Assembly: GCF_004514425.2 (NCBI RefSeq)
Contig: NZ_MYFN02000001.1
Coordinates: 1 to 64,000 of the forward strand
Source: Shinella sumterensis
GTDB taxonomy: Bacteria; Pseudomonadota; Alphaproteobacteria; Rhizobiales; Rhizobiaceae
Direction: 5' to 3'
Length of the DNA: 64,000 bases
A program made the position numbers and the translations under genes. Below the pieces are notes generated by a model. It had not been told where the DNA came from. It saw only the letters and a program-made list of their open reading frames with translations, and searched no databases. This document shows positions 34,044 through 42,917 of the stretch, one piece after another; position 1 is the stretch's first letter; each line of letters opens with the position of its first letter.

Positions 34044-34679
34044 ATGAAGACAGACGATCTGATCACCCTAATGGCGCAAGATGCGCCCGTTCGGCTTCGT
34101 TACAGCCGCGGGATGATGCTTGCGCTGGGGGTGGGCATCGTCTTGTCGGCTCTGCTGCTGACCTCCACCGTCGGCCTGCGGCACAACCTGGCCAGCGTCG
34201 TCGAGACGCCGCGGGTGTTCTTCAAGATCATGGTCACGGTACTGCTCGCCGTACTTGCCGCGCGGCTTGTGTCGCGCATCGGCCGGCCCGGGGCCGCAAC
34301 GCGGCTCCCGGCCTTGCTGCTTGTCGTGCCCGTTGTGGCCGTTTCGGCAGCGGTATTCACCGAACTTGTGGCGCTGCCGGTCGCTTCCTGGCGGGCCGCC
34401 TGGCTCGGTGGCAATGCTCTGTTCTGCCTGTTCTTCGTGCCGCTGCTGTCGCTTGCGCCGCTTGCAGCGCTTCTTTTCATTTTACGCAATGGCGCGCCGG
34501 AAAACCCGACATCTGCGGGGGCTGCGGCCGGTCTTGCCGCCGGTGCAATCGCCGCCGCCATCTATGCATGGCATTGCCCTGATGACAGCCCGCTCTTCCT
34601 TGCGACCTGGTATACGATCGCCATCGGGGCCGTAACCGCCGTCGGGGCGCTTCTCGGCCGCAGGCTGCTGCGCTGGTAA
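34044..34679 (+). CDS. nrsF: NrsF-type (DUF1109) anti-sigma factor
   Basis: A 211-residue membrane protein with about six hydrophobic spans after a short cytoplasmic N-terminus (MKTDDLITLMAQDAPVRLRY) that should hold the sigma factor. Two cysteines, Cys128 (in LFCLFFVP) and Cys178 (in AWHCPDD), sit where NrsF of Caulobacter has its sensing pair. They lie near membrane/periplasm boundaries and could bind copper or be oxidised, releasing SigF. Confidence 0.9.
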   Translation: MKTDDLITLMAQDAPVRLRYSRGMMLALGVGIVLSALLLTSTVGLRHNLASVVETPRVFFKIMVTVLLAVLAARLVSRIGRPGAATRLPALLLVVPVVAVSAAVFTELVALPVASWRAAWLGGNALFCLFFVPLLSLAPLAALLFILRNGAPENPTSAGAAAGLAAGAIAAAIYAWHCPDDSPLFLATWYTIAIGAVTAVGALLGRRLLRW

Positions 34680-34691
34680 CCGGCCAGGCGC

Positions 34692-35708
34692 CTAGCGCGC
34701 GTGGCTCGGGGCATGGCCGTAGCGCTTCTTGAAGGCGTTGGAGAAGTACTGACTGGAATTGAAGCCGCAGCTGAGCGCGATTTCCGTCACGCTCGTATTG
34801 TGCGGCTCCCGCAGAAGGCGTGAGGCTTGCTCCAGCCGCAGGTGCTGGAGGTACTGGCGCGGCGCCATGTTGGTGAGCTTCTTGCAGTAATCGGAAAAGC
34901 GGGTGCGCGACAGGCCGCATTCCTCCGCCATGCCTTCCAGCGTCCAGTCCTCGTCCAGCGCATGCGCGAGACGGCGCAGGAAAATCGCGACCGTGTGCTG
35001 CGAGGTGGAAAGGTCGGGATCAAGTGCCGGCACCTGCTCGCTCATACGATCGATGAGGCTCAGCATCATTGCGTTGATCGCGACCTTGAGGCGAGTCTCG
35101 CCGTCCTCGGGGCTGCGTTCCAGAAGGATGGAGGGGATCGCCTCGAAGGCCCGGCACAGTTCGAGGCCGCCGTCCCAGACGGGCTGGTTGTTCTGCGTCA
35201 GGATTTCGCCGAGACGGGTCGCCTCCGCGCGGGAAAAGACAAGCCAGTCCGGCCAGTCCGGTGTCTCGCTCGGCCGGCGCAGGCCGGCATCGAGGATGAT
35301 CCAGAGCAGCCGGCTCGGCCCGACATTCGGGCTGCCGATCGAATGCAGCTGCCATGGGCGAATGACGATGAACTGCCCCTGGCTCAGCGTATGGGGCGTG
35401 TCGTCCACGACGAGATCGAGGCTGCCGCGCGCGAGGTAGGCTATCTTGAAGCCTTCGTTGCAATGCCGGCCGAGCCCCCAGGTCTGGCTGTGGCGCGCGT
35501 CCCAGAAACCGACGGTCCGGATGCCCGACAGTCGCCCATCCAGCGAAATGCCGGGATAATTTCCCCGCGTCCAGGCATGCAGTTCGACCTCGCCGCGGCG
35601 CGCCGCGGCCTGCAGTTCCTTGCAATTGTCAGCATACATGACCGAGTCTGGCTGGCGGAAAACCGAGGGCCTGTAGCCGGCCGGGGAAATCACCGTGTGC
35701 CTGTTCAT
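34692..35708 (-). CDS. AraC family transcriptional regulator
   Basis: A 338-residue regulator: an N-terminal cupin-like domain (GFKIAYLARGSLDLVVDDTPHTLSQGQFIVIRPWQLH split across residues 85-120) and a C-terminal AraC DNA-binding domain (WTLEGMAEECGLSRTRFSDYCKKL; SVTEIALSCGFNSSQYFSNAFKKRYGHAP). It is divergent from the epimerase/Rbs-type sugar operon starting at 35850 and presumably controls it from the 141-base gap. Confidence 0.9.
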   Translation of the reverse strand: MNRHTVISPAGYRPSVFRQPDSVMYADNCKELQAAARRGEVELHAWTRGNYPGISLDGRLSGIRTVGFWDARHSQTWGLGRHCNEGFKIAYLARGSLDLVVDDTPHTLSQGQFIVIRPWQLHSIGSPNVGPSRLLWIILDAGLRRPSETPDWPDWLVFSRAEATRLGEILTQNNQPVWDGGLELCRAFEAIPSILLERSPEDGETRLKVAINAMMLSLIDRMSEQVPALDPDLSTSQHTVAIFLRRLAHALDEDWTLEGMAEECGLSRTRFSDYCKKLTNMAPRQYLQHLRLEQASRLLREPHNTSVTEIALSCGFNSSQYFSNAFKKRYGHAPSHAR

Positions 35709-35849
35709 TTCGCGCCTCCCAACACAAAACGACTTAAGAAATTTACCACTGTTGTCATCCGCAAGATTGCACGAGTCAAGTCTGTCATTGTGGGTCTCGT
35801 TGACGGTGGTCCTGAGGAGAGGGCCATCGCGGCGAAGGGGAGGACGTCA

Positions 35850-36710
35850 GTGAAGGTCGCATTCAACCTGCTGGTCATCGGTGCGGATATCGGCATGCAG
35901 CACGCGCGCCAGCTCGAGCGGCTGAAGGCGCTCGGCTACGATGCCGTAGAGGTTCCCGTCTTCTCCGGCAAAGAGCAGCACTATGCGGCGGTCGGCCGGC
36001 TTCTTGCCGATATCGGCCTCGTCGCCGGTGCCGCGGCCGTCGCGACGCCGGAGGCCAACCCCATCAGCGCAGACGCGTCGGTGCGGGCGAAAGCCCGCGA
36101 TCACCATCGCTGGATCGTCGACTGCACCGCAGCCATGGGTGGGGAGATTGTCGCCGGCCCGCTGCACTCCCCTGTGGGTGTCTTCACCGGGTTTGGGCCG
36201 ACGCCGGAGGAATTCGATCGCTGTGTGGAGGCGATGCATGCACTGGCCGACTATGCGGCACCGGCGGGTGTCCGCATTTCGGCCGAAGCGGTCAACCGTT
36301 TCGAATGCTACATGATGTCGACCGTCGCGCAGGCGTCGGCCGTCTACCGCGCCGTCAATCACCCGAATTATGGCTACATGTTCGACACGTTTCACGCCAA
36401 TATCGAGGAAAAGGATCCGCCGGCGACCTACGAGCGCTACCATAATGAGATCAACCATTTTCATGTTTCGGAGAACGATCGGGGCGTCCCGGGCTCCGGC
36501 CATGTGCCCTTCGCCGCGCATTTCGATGCGCTGCGCCGCTGCCGCTACGATGGCTGGCTGACGGTGGAATCTTTTGGCCGTGCCCTGCCGGAGCTTGCCG
36601 GTGCCACACGCGTCTGGCGCGATCTTTTCGATGACCTCGACAGCCTCTTTGCCGAAAGCGTCGCCTTTGTCAGGCGCGAATGGGCGGCGGCGGGAGAGCG
36701 GCTGGCATGA
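35850..36710 (+). CDS. sugar phosphate isomerase/epimerase (xylose-isomerase-like TIM barrel)
   Basis: A 286-residue AP-endonuclease-2/xylose-isomerase-fold protein: EVPVFSGKEQHYAAVGRLLADIGL, GGEIVAGPLHSPVG, ISAEAVNRFECYMMST (metal-ligand Glu), GYMFDTFHANIEEKD (Asp-His) and NHFHVSENDRGVPGSGHVPF. This resembles D-tagatose/D-allulose 3-epimerase and sugar keto-isomerases. GTG start with AGGGGAGG 6 bases upstream. It overlaps the ATPase gene by 4 bases and so acts on the imported sugar or its phosphate. Confidence 0.85.
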   Translation: MKVAFNLLVIGADIGMQHARQLERLKALGYDAVEVPVFSGKEQHYAAVGRLLADIGLVAGAAAVATPEANPISADASVRAKARDHHRWIVDCTAAMGGEIVAGPLHSPVGVFTGFGPTPEEFDRCVEAMHALADYAAPAGVRISAEAVNRFECYMMSTVAQASAVYRAVNHPNYGYMFDTFHANIEEKDPPATYERYHNEINHFHVSENDRGVPGSGHVPFAAHFDALRRCRYDGWLTVESFGRALPELAGATRVWRDLFDDLDSLFAESVAFVRREWAAAGERLA

Positions 36711-38224
36711 CGGTCGAACCCGCCCTCGCCATGACCGGCATCAGGAAGGCCTTTCCGGGCGTGCGTGCACTCGACGCGGTGGATTTCGAGTGCCTGCCGG
36801 GCGAGGTCCATGCGATCTGCGGCGAGAATGGCGCGGGCAAATCCACGCTGATGAAGATCCTTGGCGGCAGCTACCGCCCGGATGCGGGCGAGATTCGTCT
36901 AGCGGGCAGGGCGGTGCATTTCACGCATCCACGGCAAGCGGCCGAGGCGGGCATCGCCATCATCCACCAGGAGCTCAGCCTCCTGCCGCACCGCACGGTG
37001 GCGGAAAACATCTTCATGGGCCGCGAGATCGCCAAACGCGGCATGCTCGACAAGGCAGCCATGCGGGACAGGGCGGCAGGGCTTCTTGCGCGCGTTGGCG
37101 CGGATGTCGATCCGCAAACGCTCGTCTCCTCGTTGTCCATCGCCGTGCAGCAGCTTGTCGAAATCGCCAAGGCGCTGCTTCTCGACGCGCGCATCCTTGT
37201 CATGGACGAGCCGACGGCGGCCCTCGACGAGCGCGACAGCCGCACGCTTCTTAATCTCGTGCGCATCCTGCGCGGCGAGGGGGTATCCATCGTCTATATC
37301 TCCCATCGCATGCCCGAGGTCACGGCCATCGCCGACCGCATCACCGTGCTGAAGGACGGCCGCAGGATCTGGACGCGACGCACCGGAGAGGCGCCGGTCG
37401 GCGAGATCGTGCGGGCGATGGTCGGCCGTGACCTCAAGGATTTCTACCCAGCCCCGCCATCGTCCGCGCCCGGCCCTGTGCTGCTTGCGGTTGAGGAGGG
37501 TGCGAATGCCTACATGCGGGACATCGCCTTCGAGGTGCGCACAGGCGAGATCGTCGGCGTGGCAGGACTGGAGGATTCCGGCAAGGCGGCGCTGGCGCAG
37601 GCGCTGGTCGGCGACGCGCCGTTAACGAGCGGAACGGTGTTCCTGCGTGGTCAGCCGTTGGCGCTTCGAACACCCCGCCAGGCGACGGCAGCAGGCATCG
37701 GCTATCTGCCGGGCGACCGCAAGGGCGAGGGGCTGGCACTGCGCCAGTCCGTGCGCGACAACGCGCTTCTTGCCCTGCGCGCCATCGCGGGGCTTTTCAC
37801 GCGGCCGGAACATGGCCGTCTGGCGCCCGATGCCATCGACGAGAAACTGCGTGCCATGGATGTGCGCGCGGCGGATTTCGGCCAGGAGATCGGCACGCTC
37901 TCGGGCGGCAACCAGCAGAAGGCGATCATCGCGCGCTGGCTGGCGCAGGAATCCGACGTGCTGGTCTTCGTGGAGCCGACACGCGGCATCGACATCGCCG
38001 CCAAGGCTGCGATCTACGAGACCATGCGCCGCTTCGCCGATCTGGGGCGCGGCATCGTCGTCGTCTCTTCAGATATGCCGGAGCTGATCGGCATCGCTGA
38101 TCGCATCGTCGTCATGCATCGCGGCCGAATGGCTGGAACAGTACCGCGTGGCGCGCAGGAGGAGGACGTCATGCACCTCGCGCTCGGCACCAGCGGTGCG
38201 CCGGAAAAGGAGGAAAGCCCATGA
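36707..38224 (+). CDS. sugar ABC transporter tandem ATP-binding protein (RbsA/XylG type)
   Basis: A 505-residue double ATPase. The first domain has Walker A GENGAGKST, signature LSIAVQQLVEIAKALL and Walker B ILVMDEPTAALD. The second has a degenerate Walker A (VAGLEDSGKAAL), signature LSGGNQQKAIIARWL and VFVEPTRGID. That asymmetry is usual in RbsA-like proteins, where one site is impaired. ATG overlaps the epimerase stop (ATGA), and the end overlaps the first permease by 4 bases. Confidence 0.93.
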   Translation: MTVEPALAMTGIRKAFPGVRALDAVDFECLPGEVHAICGENGAGKSTLMKILGGSYRPDAGEIRLAGRAVHFTHPRQAAEAGIAIIHQELSLLPHRTVAENIFMGREIAKRGMLDKAAMRDRAAGLLARVGADVDPQTLVSSLSIAVQQLVEIAKALLLDARILVMDEPTAALDERDSRTLLNLVRILRGEGVSIVYISHRMPEVTAIADRITVLKDGRRIWTRRTGEAPVGEIVRAMVGRDLKDFYPAPPSSAPGPVLLAVEEGANAYMRDIAFEVRTGEIVGVAGLEDSGKAALAQALVGDAPLTSGTVFLRGQPLALRTPRQATAAGIGYLPGDRKGEGLALRQSVRDNALLALRAIAGLFTRPEHGRLAPDAIDEKLRAMDVRAADFGQEIGTLSGGNQQKAIIARWLAQESDVLVFVEPTRGIDIAAKAAIYETMRRFADLGRGIVVVSSDMPELIGIADRIVVMHRGRMAGTVPRGAQEEDVMHLALGTSGAPEKEESP

Positions 38225-39198
38225 CGACGGATATTACCAGGATCACGCCGCGTGCGCCGCGCCTGCCGGTCTCCGTACTGCTCGCGGGCTTGTCTCTCGG
38301 CTTCTACATCATCATCGCGCTGTCGACCGGCGAAACCGCGCAGTTGAGCCCATCGGGCATCCTCGGCCTCTTCCAGCGCATGGTGGCGCTGGGTCTGGTG
38401 GCCATCGGGCAGACCTTTGTGATCCTCGTCGGCTCGATCGACCTTTCGGTCGCGGCACTCATCAGCGCCGTCGCCGTTCTCGCCTCGCACGTCATGCAGG
38501 GCGATCCGACCATGATGCTGCCGGCCATCGTGCTTTGTCTTGGTCTCTGCCTCATGGTCGGCCTGATCAACGGCGCGCTGGTCGCATATGGCGGGATCAA
38601 TCCGCTGATCGCCACGCTCGGCACGGGGCTCGTCATCCAGGGCGTTCTGGCGGCATCTTTCGGCATGTTGCAGGGGGCGGTTGCGCGCGAGTTCCAGGTC
38701 CTGGCCTATGGTGGGCTACTAGGGGTGCCCTATTCGCTCGTGCTTCTCGCCGCGCTGTCGCTGGCCGCCGCCTTCGTGCTGGACCGCACCCTGTTCGGCG
38801 CGCGCATCTATGCCGTCGGCGGCAATCCGGACGGCGCGCGGCTTGCCGGTATTCGCACCGAGCAGGTGATCCTGTCCGCCCATGTCGTGGCCAGCCTCTT
38901 CGCCGGTGCGTCGGGGCTCTATCTTGCCGCGCGCCTGCAATCGGGCACGCCCTGGATCGGCCGCGACGGCATCTACGATCTCGAATCCATCGCCGTCACG
39001 GTCATCGGCGGCACGATCCTGGCCGGCGGCAAGGGCGGGGTGGCGGGCACGCTTGCCGGCGTGCTGCTCTTTGCCAGCCTAGATGCGGGCTTCAACATGC
39101 TGGGCATCGATGCCTTCCTGAAACAGGTGCTGCGCGGCGCCATCGTGATCGCAGCCGTCGCCGTCCACGCCGTCCGCACGAAGGGGCATGTCGCATGA
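38221..39198 (+). CDS. sugar ABC transporter permease (RbsC type)
   Basis: A 325-residue permease with about 8-10 spans. RbsC-family hallmarks are ALGLVAIGQTFVILVGSIDLSV, GLINGALVAYGGINPLIATLGT, YAVGGNPDGARLAGI and VTVIGGTILAGGKGGVAGTLAG. Overlaps on both sides by 4 bases show tight operon packing. Confidence 0.92.
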   Translation: MTTDITRITPRAPRLPVSVLLAGLSLGFYIIIALSTGETAQLSPSGILGLFQRMVALGLVAIGQTFVILVGSIDLSVAALISAVAVLASHVMQGDPTMMLPAIVLCLGLCLMVGLINGALVAYGGINPLIATLGTGLVIQGVLAASFGMLQGAVAREFQVLAYGGLLGVPYSLVLLAALSLAAAFVLDRTLFGARIYAVGGNPDGARLAGIRTEQVILSAHVVASLFAGASGLYLAARLQSGTPWIGRDGIYDLESIAVTVIGGTILAGGKGGVAGTLAGVLLFASLDAGFNMLGIDAFLKQVLRGAIVIAAVAVHAVRTKGHVA

Positions 39199-40178
39199 CC
39201 ACCGCGCCGCAGGCCTCTGCGCTTCCCCGCCGCCCCGCGCGCATCGCGCTCAATGCCGGCCTCGTGATCTTCGTCGTGCTCTATGCCGCCATCGCCTTCA
39301 TCCAGCCGAACTATCTGGAGCCGGGGCTGTTCATGAACTTCCTGCGCCGCGCGGCACCGCTCGTCATTCTCGCCTGCGGCCAGCTTTACGTCATCCTGAC
39401 CGGCGGCTTCGACTTGTCCATGGGCGCCGTCGCGACGCTCGTTGTTCTGGCGGCATCGATCCTCATCAACGGTGATCCGGAGACGACCTGGGCCGTGATC
39501 GGCGCACTCTATGTCATGGGTATCGCCGTCGGTCTGGTAAACGGCCTCGTCGTCGCCTTTCTCAAGGTGCCATCGATCATCGCGACGCTCGGTGCCATGC
39601 TGTCCGTCAACGGTCTGGCGCTTGCCTGGTCGGGGGGGGCGGCGCGCGGCGACCTTCCCGAGAACTTTCGCAATCTTGGTCGGCTCGTGCTGCGCGACGT
39701 GCCGTTCGTTGGCACGCTTCCACTGGCGGTGATCGTCCTCTTGGGCTTCGTCGCGATCGCCTGGTGGGGGCTGAACGGTACGGTCTATGGCAAGCGCGCT
39801 CTTGTGGTCGGCGACAACCCGCGCGCGGCGGAACTGGCCGGCACGCCGGTCGCCGCCACGCGCATCCTCGCTTTTGTCGTCTCGGCCGTGTCGGCGGTGA
39901 CGGCGGGCATCCTGCTTGGCGGCTTCTCCGGCGTTTCGGTGAATGCCGGAGAGGGACTGGAACTGCAGGCCATTGCCGCCTGCGTCATCGGCGGCGCGCA
40001 GCTGCTCGGCGGGCGGGGCTCGGTGTGGAGCGCGGTGTTCGGCGCCCTCAGCCTCTTTGCCCTTTTCACCCTGCTCAATCTGCTCGGCCTGCCGCAGGCG
40101 CTGCGCGACAGCATCCAGGGCGCGATCCTGATTGCCGCCGTGGGCGCAACCGTCTGGCGTGGCCGCCGGAGGGCCTAG
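39195..40178 (+). CDS. sugar ABC transporter permease (RbsC type), second copy
   Basis: A 327-residue permease with the same family hallmarks (APLVILACGQLYVILTGGFDLSMG, NGLVVAFLKVPSIIATLGAML, VVGDNPRAAELAGTPV, CVIGGAQLLGGRGSVWSAVFG). Two non-identical RbsC-like proteins imply a heterodimeric channel. ATG at 39195 overlaps the previous stop; the frame is open upstream but antisense-like there. Confidence 0.92.
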   Translation: MTTAPQASALPRRPARIALNAGLVIFVVLYAAIAFIQPNYLEPGLFMNFLRRAAPLVILACGQLYVILTGGFDLSMGAVATLVVLAASILINGDPETTWAVIGALYVMGIAVGLVNGLVVAFLKVPSIIATLGAMLSVNGLALAWSGGAARGDLPENFRNLGRLVLRDVPFVGTLPLAVIVLLGFVAIAWWGLNGTVYGKRALVVGDNPRAAELAGTPVAATRILAFVVSAVSAVTAGILLGGFSGVSVNAGEGLELQAIAACVIGGAQLLGGRGSVWSAVFGALSLFALFTLLNLLGLPQALRDSIQGAILIAAVGATVWRGRRRA

Positions 40179-40197
40179 GGGGAACTCGACATCAACC

Positions 40198-40212
40198 GCC
40201 GGCAAAGCCGGC
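40198..40212 (+). promoter_or_regulatory. short hairpin just before the binding-protein RBS
   Basis: GCCGGC-AAA-GCCGGC, a 6-bp stem 6 bases before the GGAGGAGGAAGA ribosome-binding site of the sugar-binding protein gene. It may protect the 5' end of that message. Confidence 0.35.
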
Positions 40213-40230
40213 ATTCTGGAGGAGGAAGAC

Positions 40231-41361
40231 ATGACATTCAGGACACTTATGGCGACCACGGTGGCGCTCACATTCGCCAGCCAGGCGCTGGCGCAGGATT
40301 TCAACGATCCAGCCGAGTTCAAGAAGCAGCGCGAGCAGTTGGCGATGACGCCTCAGGGCCCGGAAGGCCAGCCCTGGGCGCAGCATCTCGGCGAGGGAAT
40401 GGTCGATACGGTGAAGTACAAGAAGGACGGTCAGGTCACGCTCTGCTTCTCCAATGCCGGCGTCTTCAACCCATGGCGCGTGGTGGGCCTCAACAACCTC
40501 AATGCCGAGGCTGACCTGCACAAGGATCGCCTCAAGGAACTGATCGTCGTTGACGCGGAAGGCAAGGACGACAAGCAGATTTCCGATATCGAGGCGCTGG
40601 TCAGCGGCGGCAAGTGCGATGCGCTGATCGTGTCGCCGAACACGACGGCGGCGCTTACCCCGGCTGTCGAGGCGGCCTGCGACAAGCTCCCGGTCATCGT
40701 CTTCGACCGCGGCGTCAACACGTCCTGCCCGGTCACCTATATCCATCCGGTCGGCGGCTACGGCTTCGGGATTACGTCGGGCGAGTTCATAGCCGGCAAG
40801 CTGAAGAAGGGCGACAACGTGCTGGCGTTGCGCATCATGCCCGGCGTCGACGTGCTGGAGACGCGCTACTCGGCGGCGAAGAACATCTTCGATGAAGCCG
40901 GCATCAACGTGATCGGCTCTGAATTTACCGGCAGCGACCGGGCGAAGACAAAGTCCGTCGTGGAAGACTACATCAATCGCGGGGTCAAGATCGACGCGGT
41001 GTGGATGGATGCCGGGGATACGGCGACGGCTGCGCTGGAAGCCTTCGAGGATGCGGGCCTGCCCTATCCCGTCATCAGCGGCGAGGACCAGCAGGACTTC
41101 CTGCGCAAGTGGCAGTCGGACAAGCTGACGGCTATCGGCCCATCCTATCCGACTTATCAGTGGCGCACGGCCGTTATCGCCGCGCTGGATGTGCTTGACG
41201 GCAAGCAGGTGCCCGGACCCGAATGGGTGCTTCCGCAGCCGGCGATCACGCAGGACGTGCTGGCCGACTATGTCGACGAGCGGATGCCGCCGCTGCACTA
41301 CAGCCTGTGCGGCTGCCAGGATCTGCCGGGCTATCCCGAGCGCTGGGGCGGCAAGAAGTAA
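40231..41361 (+). CDS. sugar ABC transporter substrate-binding protein (periplasmic-binding-protein/LacI fold)
   Basis: A 376-residue periplasmic protein with a Sec signal (FRTLMATTVALTFASQALA, cleavage near residue 21). The type I fold has VTLCFSNAGVFNPWRVVGL, CDALIVSPNTTAALTPAVEAAC, PVIVFDRGVN and AVWMDAGDTATAALEAFEDAG. It is the last gene of the Rbs-type operon, with a strong RBS. Five Cys-containing segments in the mature protein are unusual but not diagnostic. Confidence 0.9.
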   Translation: MTFRTLMATTVALTFASQALAQDFNDPAEFKKQREQLAMTPQGPEGQPWAQHLGEGMVDTVKYKKDGQVTLCFSNAGVFNPWRVVGLNNLNAEADLHKDRLKELIVVDAEGKDDKQISDIEALVSGGKCDALIVSPNTTAALTPAVEAACDKLPVIVFDRGVNTSCPVTYIHPVGGYGFGITSGEFIAGKLKKGDNVLALRIMPGVDVLETRYSAAKNIFDEAGINVIGSEFTGSDRAKTKSVVEDYINRGVKIDAVWMDAGDTATAALEAFEDAGLPYPVISGEDQQDFLRKWQSDKLTAIGPSYPTYQWRTAVIAALDVLDGKQVPGPEWVLPQPAITQDVLADYVDERMPPLHYSLCGCQDLPGYPERWGGKK

Positions 41362-41381
41362 GGGAACGGAAAAGCAGGGGG

Positions 41382-41401
41382 AGGGGGCGGTTTCGCCCCC
41401 T
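41382..41401 (+). terminator. hairpin ending the Rbs-type operon
   Basis: AGGGGGCG (41382-41389) pairs with CGCCCCCT (41394-41401) around GTTT, 20 bases after the binding-protein stop. No T tract, so termination strength is uncertain. Confidence 0.55.
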
Positions 41402-41414
41402 CGTCGCGTGGAGC

Positions 41415-41439
41415 GGCGGGCCGGCTCTCTCGGCCCGCC
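41415..41439 (-). terminator. hairpin ending the Urt-type operon
   Basis: GGCGGGCCG (41415-41423) and its complement (41431-41439) flank a 7-base loop, 33 bases beyond the last - strand transporter gene. Together with 41382-41401 it separates the convergent operons. Confidence 0.5.
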
Positions 41440-41471
41440 CTGTCTCCGGCCCTCCCTGCTTTCCGCACGGA

Positions 41472-42167
41472 CTAAACCGTCATATGGCGATGCACGAGGT
41501 CATCCGTCAGCGCGGAAACCGGGCCTTGCGCGACGATGCTGCCCTTTTCCATCATGGCGAAATGATCCGAGGCCTCGCGCGCAAAGGCGATGTTCTGCTC
41601 CACGAGGATCACGGTCATGCCGAGTTCACGGTTGAGACGCACGATGGCACGCTCGATTTCCTCGACGATGGAGGGCTGGATGCCTTCGTTGGGCTCGTCG
41701 AGCAGCAGAAGCTTGGGGCCTGTGGCGAGCGCCCTTGCAATGGCCAGCTGCTGCTGCTGCCCGCCCGACAGGAGGCCGCCCTGACGGTCGAAATTCTCGA
41801 CCAGATAGGGAAAGAGCTCCCCGACCAGTTCAGGCACGACATGCTTGCGGTCGGCACGTGCGAACGAGCCCATGAGGATGTTTTCCCGCACGGTGAAATC
41901 GGGAATGATCTCGCGGCCCTGCGGCACATAGGCGATGCCGGCGCGCGCGCGTTGGTGGGTCTGCGCAGATGAGATATCCTGGCCATCCAGCACCAAGGCG
42001 CCGGTGCTGCGGTCCGTCAGTGCCATCAGGGTCTTGAGGAACGTCGTCTTGCCGGTGCCGTTTCGACCGAGAACGCTTGTAATCCTGCCGGCGGGCACTT
42101 CCAGCGATATGCCTTGCAGAACATGACTGCGGCCGTAATAGCTGTTCAGGTTCTTGATCGAGAGCAT
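41472..42167 (-). CDS. urtE: ABC transporter ATP-binding protein, UrtE type
   Basis: A 231-residue branched-chain/urea-class ATPase: NLNSYYGRSHVLQGISLEV, Walker A LGRNGTGKTT, YVPQGREIIPDFTVRENI, signature LSGGQQQQLAIARAL and Walker B LLLLDEPNEGIQPSI. The NSYYG-SHVLQG start is typical of UrtE. Its start overlaps the UrtD stop by 1 base. Given the AmiC/AmiR genes upstream, the cargo may be a short amide rather than urea. Confidence 0.9.
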   Translation of the reverse strand: MLSIKNLNSYYGRSHVLQGISLEVPAGRITSVLGRNGTGKTTFLKTLMALTDRSTGALVLDGQDISSAQTHQRARAGIAYVPQGREIIPDFTVRENILMGSFARADRKHVVPELVGELFPYLVENFDRQGGLLSGGQQQQLAIARALATGPKLLLLDEPNEGIQPSIVEEIERAIVRLNRELGMTVILVEQNIAFAREASDHFAMMEKGSIVAQGPVSALTDDLVHRHMTV

Positions 42168-42916
42168 CAGGATATTCCCTTCGAACCGAGATAGGCCGCG
42201 CGCACCCGCGCATCGGTCTCGATCTCCGCCACGCTGCCTTCCGCCAGCACCTCGCCGAGATGCAGGACGGTAATGTGCTGGGCGATTTCACGCACGAACC
42301 CCATGTCATGCTCGACGACGAGCAGGGTGTGGCGACCCTTGAGGCGGTTGATGATATCGGCGGTCTTGGACGTCTCGGCATGGGTCATGCCGGCCGTCGG
42401 CTCATCGAGCAGAATGACCTTCGGGTCCTGCGCCATCAGCATGCCGAGCTCCAGCCATTGGGTTTGCCCGTGGCTGAGGAACGCCGCCGTCTTGCGCGCG
42501 ACCGCAACCAGGCCTGTCAGGTCCAGTATCTCGGCGATGCGACGCCGCTGCTCGGCCGAAACACCGAAGCGAAGATTTGCGAAAACAGACGGATGCTTGT
42601 TGCAGCAGGCCACCTGAATGTTCTGCTCGACGGTGAGATCGCGAAACACGCTGGGTATCTGGAACTTTCGGCCGATGCCGGCTCGGGCGATGCGGTGCTC
42701 CGGCCAGTTCGTGATGTCATGGCCGAAGACGCGCACGCTGCCGTCGGTGCTGCGGATCTTGCCGCTGATGAGATCCATCAGCGTGGTCTTGCCCGCGCCA
42801 TTGGCGCCGAGGAGGACCCTGAGCTCGCCGCTCGCGACGCTCAGGCTGACATTCTTGATCGCCTTGAAGCCGCCGAAGGCAACGCTCAGACCGTTGAGTG
42901 CGAGTGCCTGGTTCAT
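42167..42916 (-). CDS. urtD: ABC transporter ATP-binding protein, UrtD type
   Basis: A 249-residue ATPase: LSVAFGGFKAIKNVSLSV, Walker A LGANGAGKTTLMD, GIGRKFQIPSVFRDLTVEQN, LSHGQTQWLELGMLM (the divergent signature typical of UrtD) and VILLDEPTAGM. ATG at 42916 (MNQALALNG); further upstream the frame is the shadow of the permease gene. Coupled to UrtE and UrtC. Confidence 0.9.
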   Translation of the reverse strand: MNQALALNGLSVAFGGFKAIKNVSLSVASGELRVLLGANGAGKTTLMDLISGKIRSTDGSVRVFGHDITNWPEHRIARAGIGRKFQIPSVFRDLTVEQNIQVACCNKHPSVFANLRFGVSAEQRRRIAEILDLTGLVAVARKTAAFLSHGQTQWLELGMLMAQDPKVILLDEPTAGMTHAETSKTADIINRLKGRHTLLVVEHDMGFVREIAQHITVLHLGEVLAEGSVAEIETDARVRAAYLGSKGIS

Positions 42917-42917
42917 G

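Noticed and set aside
41382-41439. Adjacent GC hairpins as a mobile repeat
   Set aside because: Two separate hairpins lie between convergent operons and are most simply their terminators; no second copy was noticed in the window.
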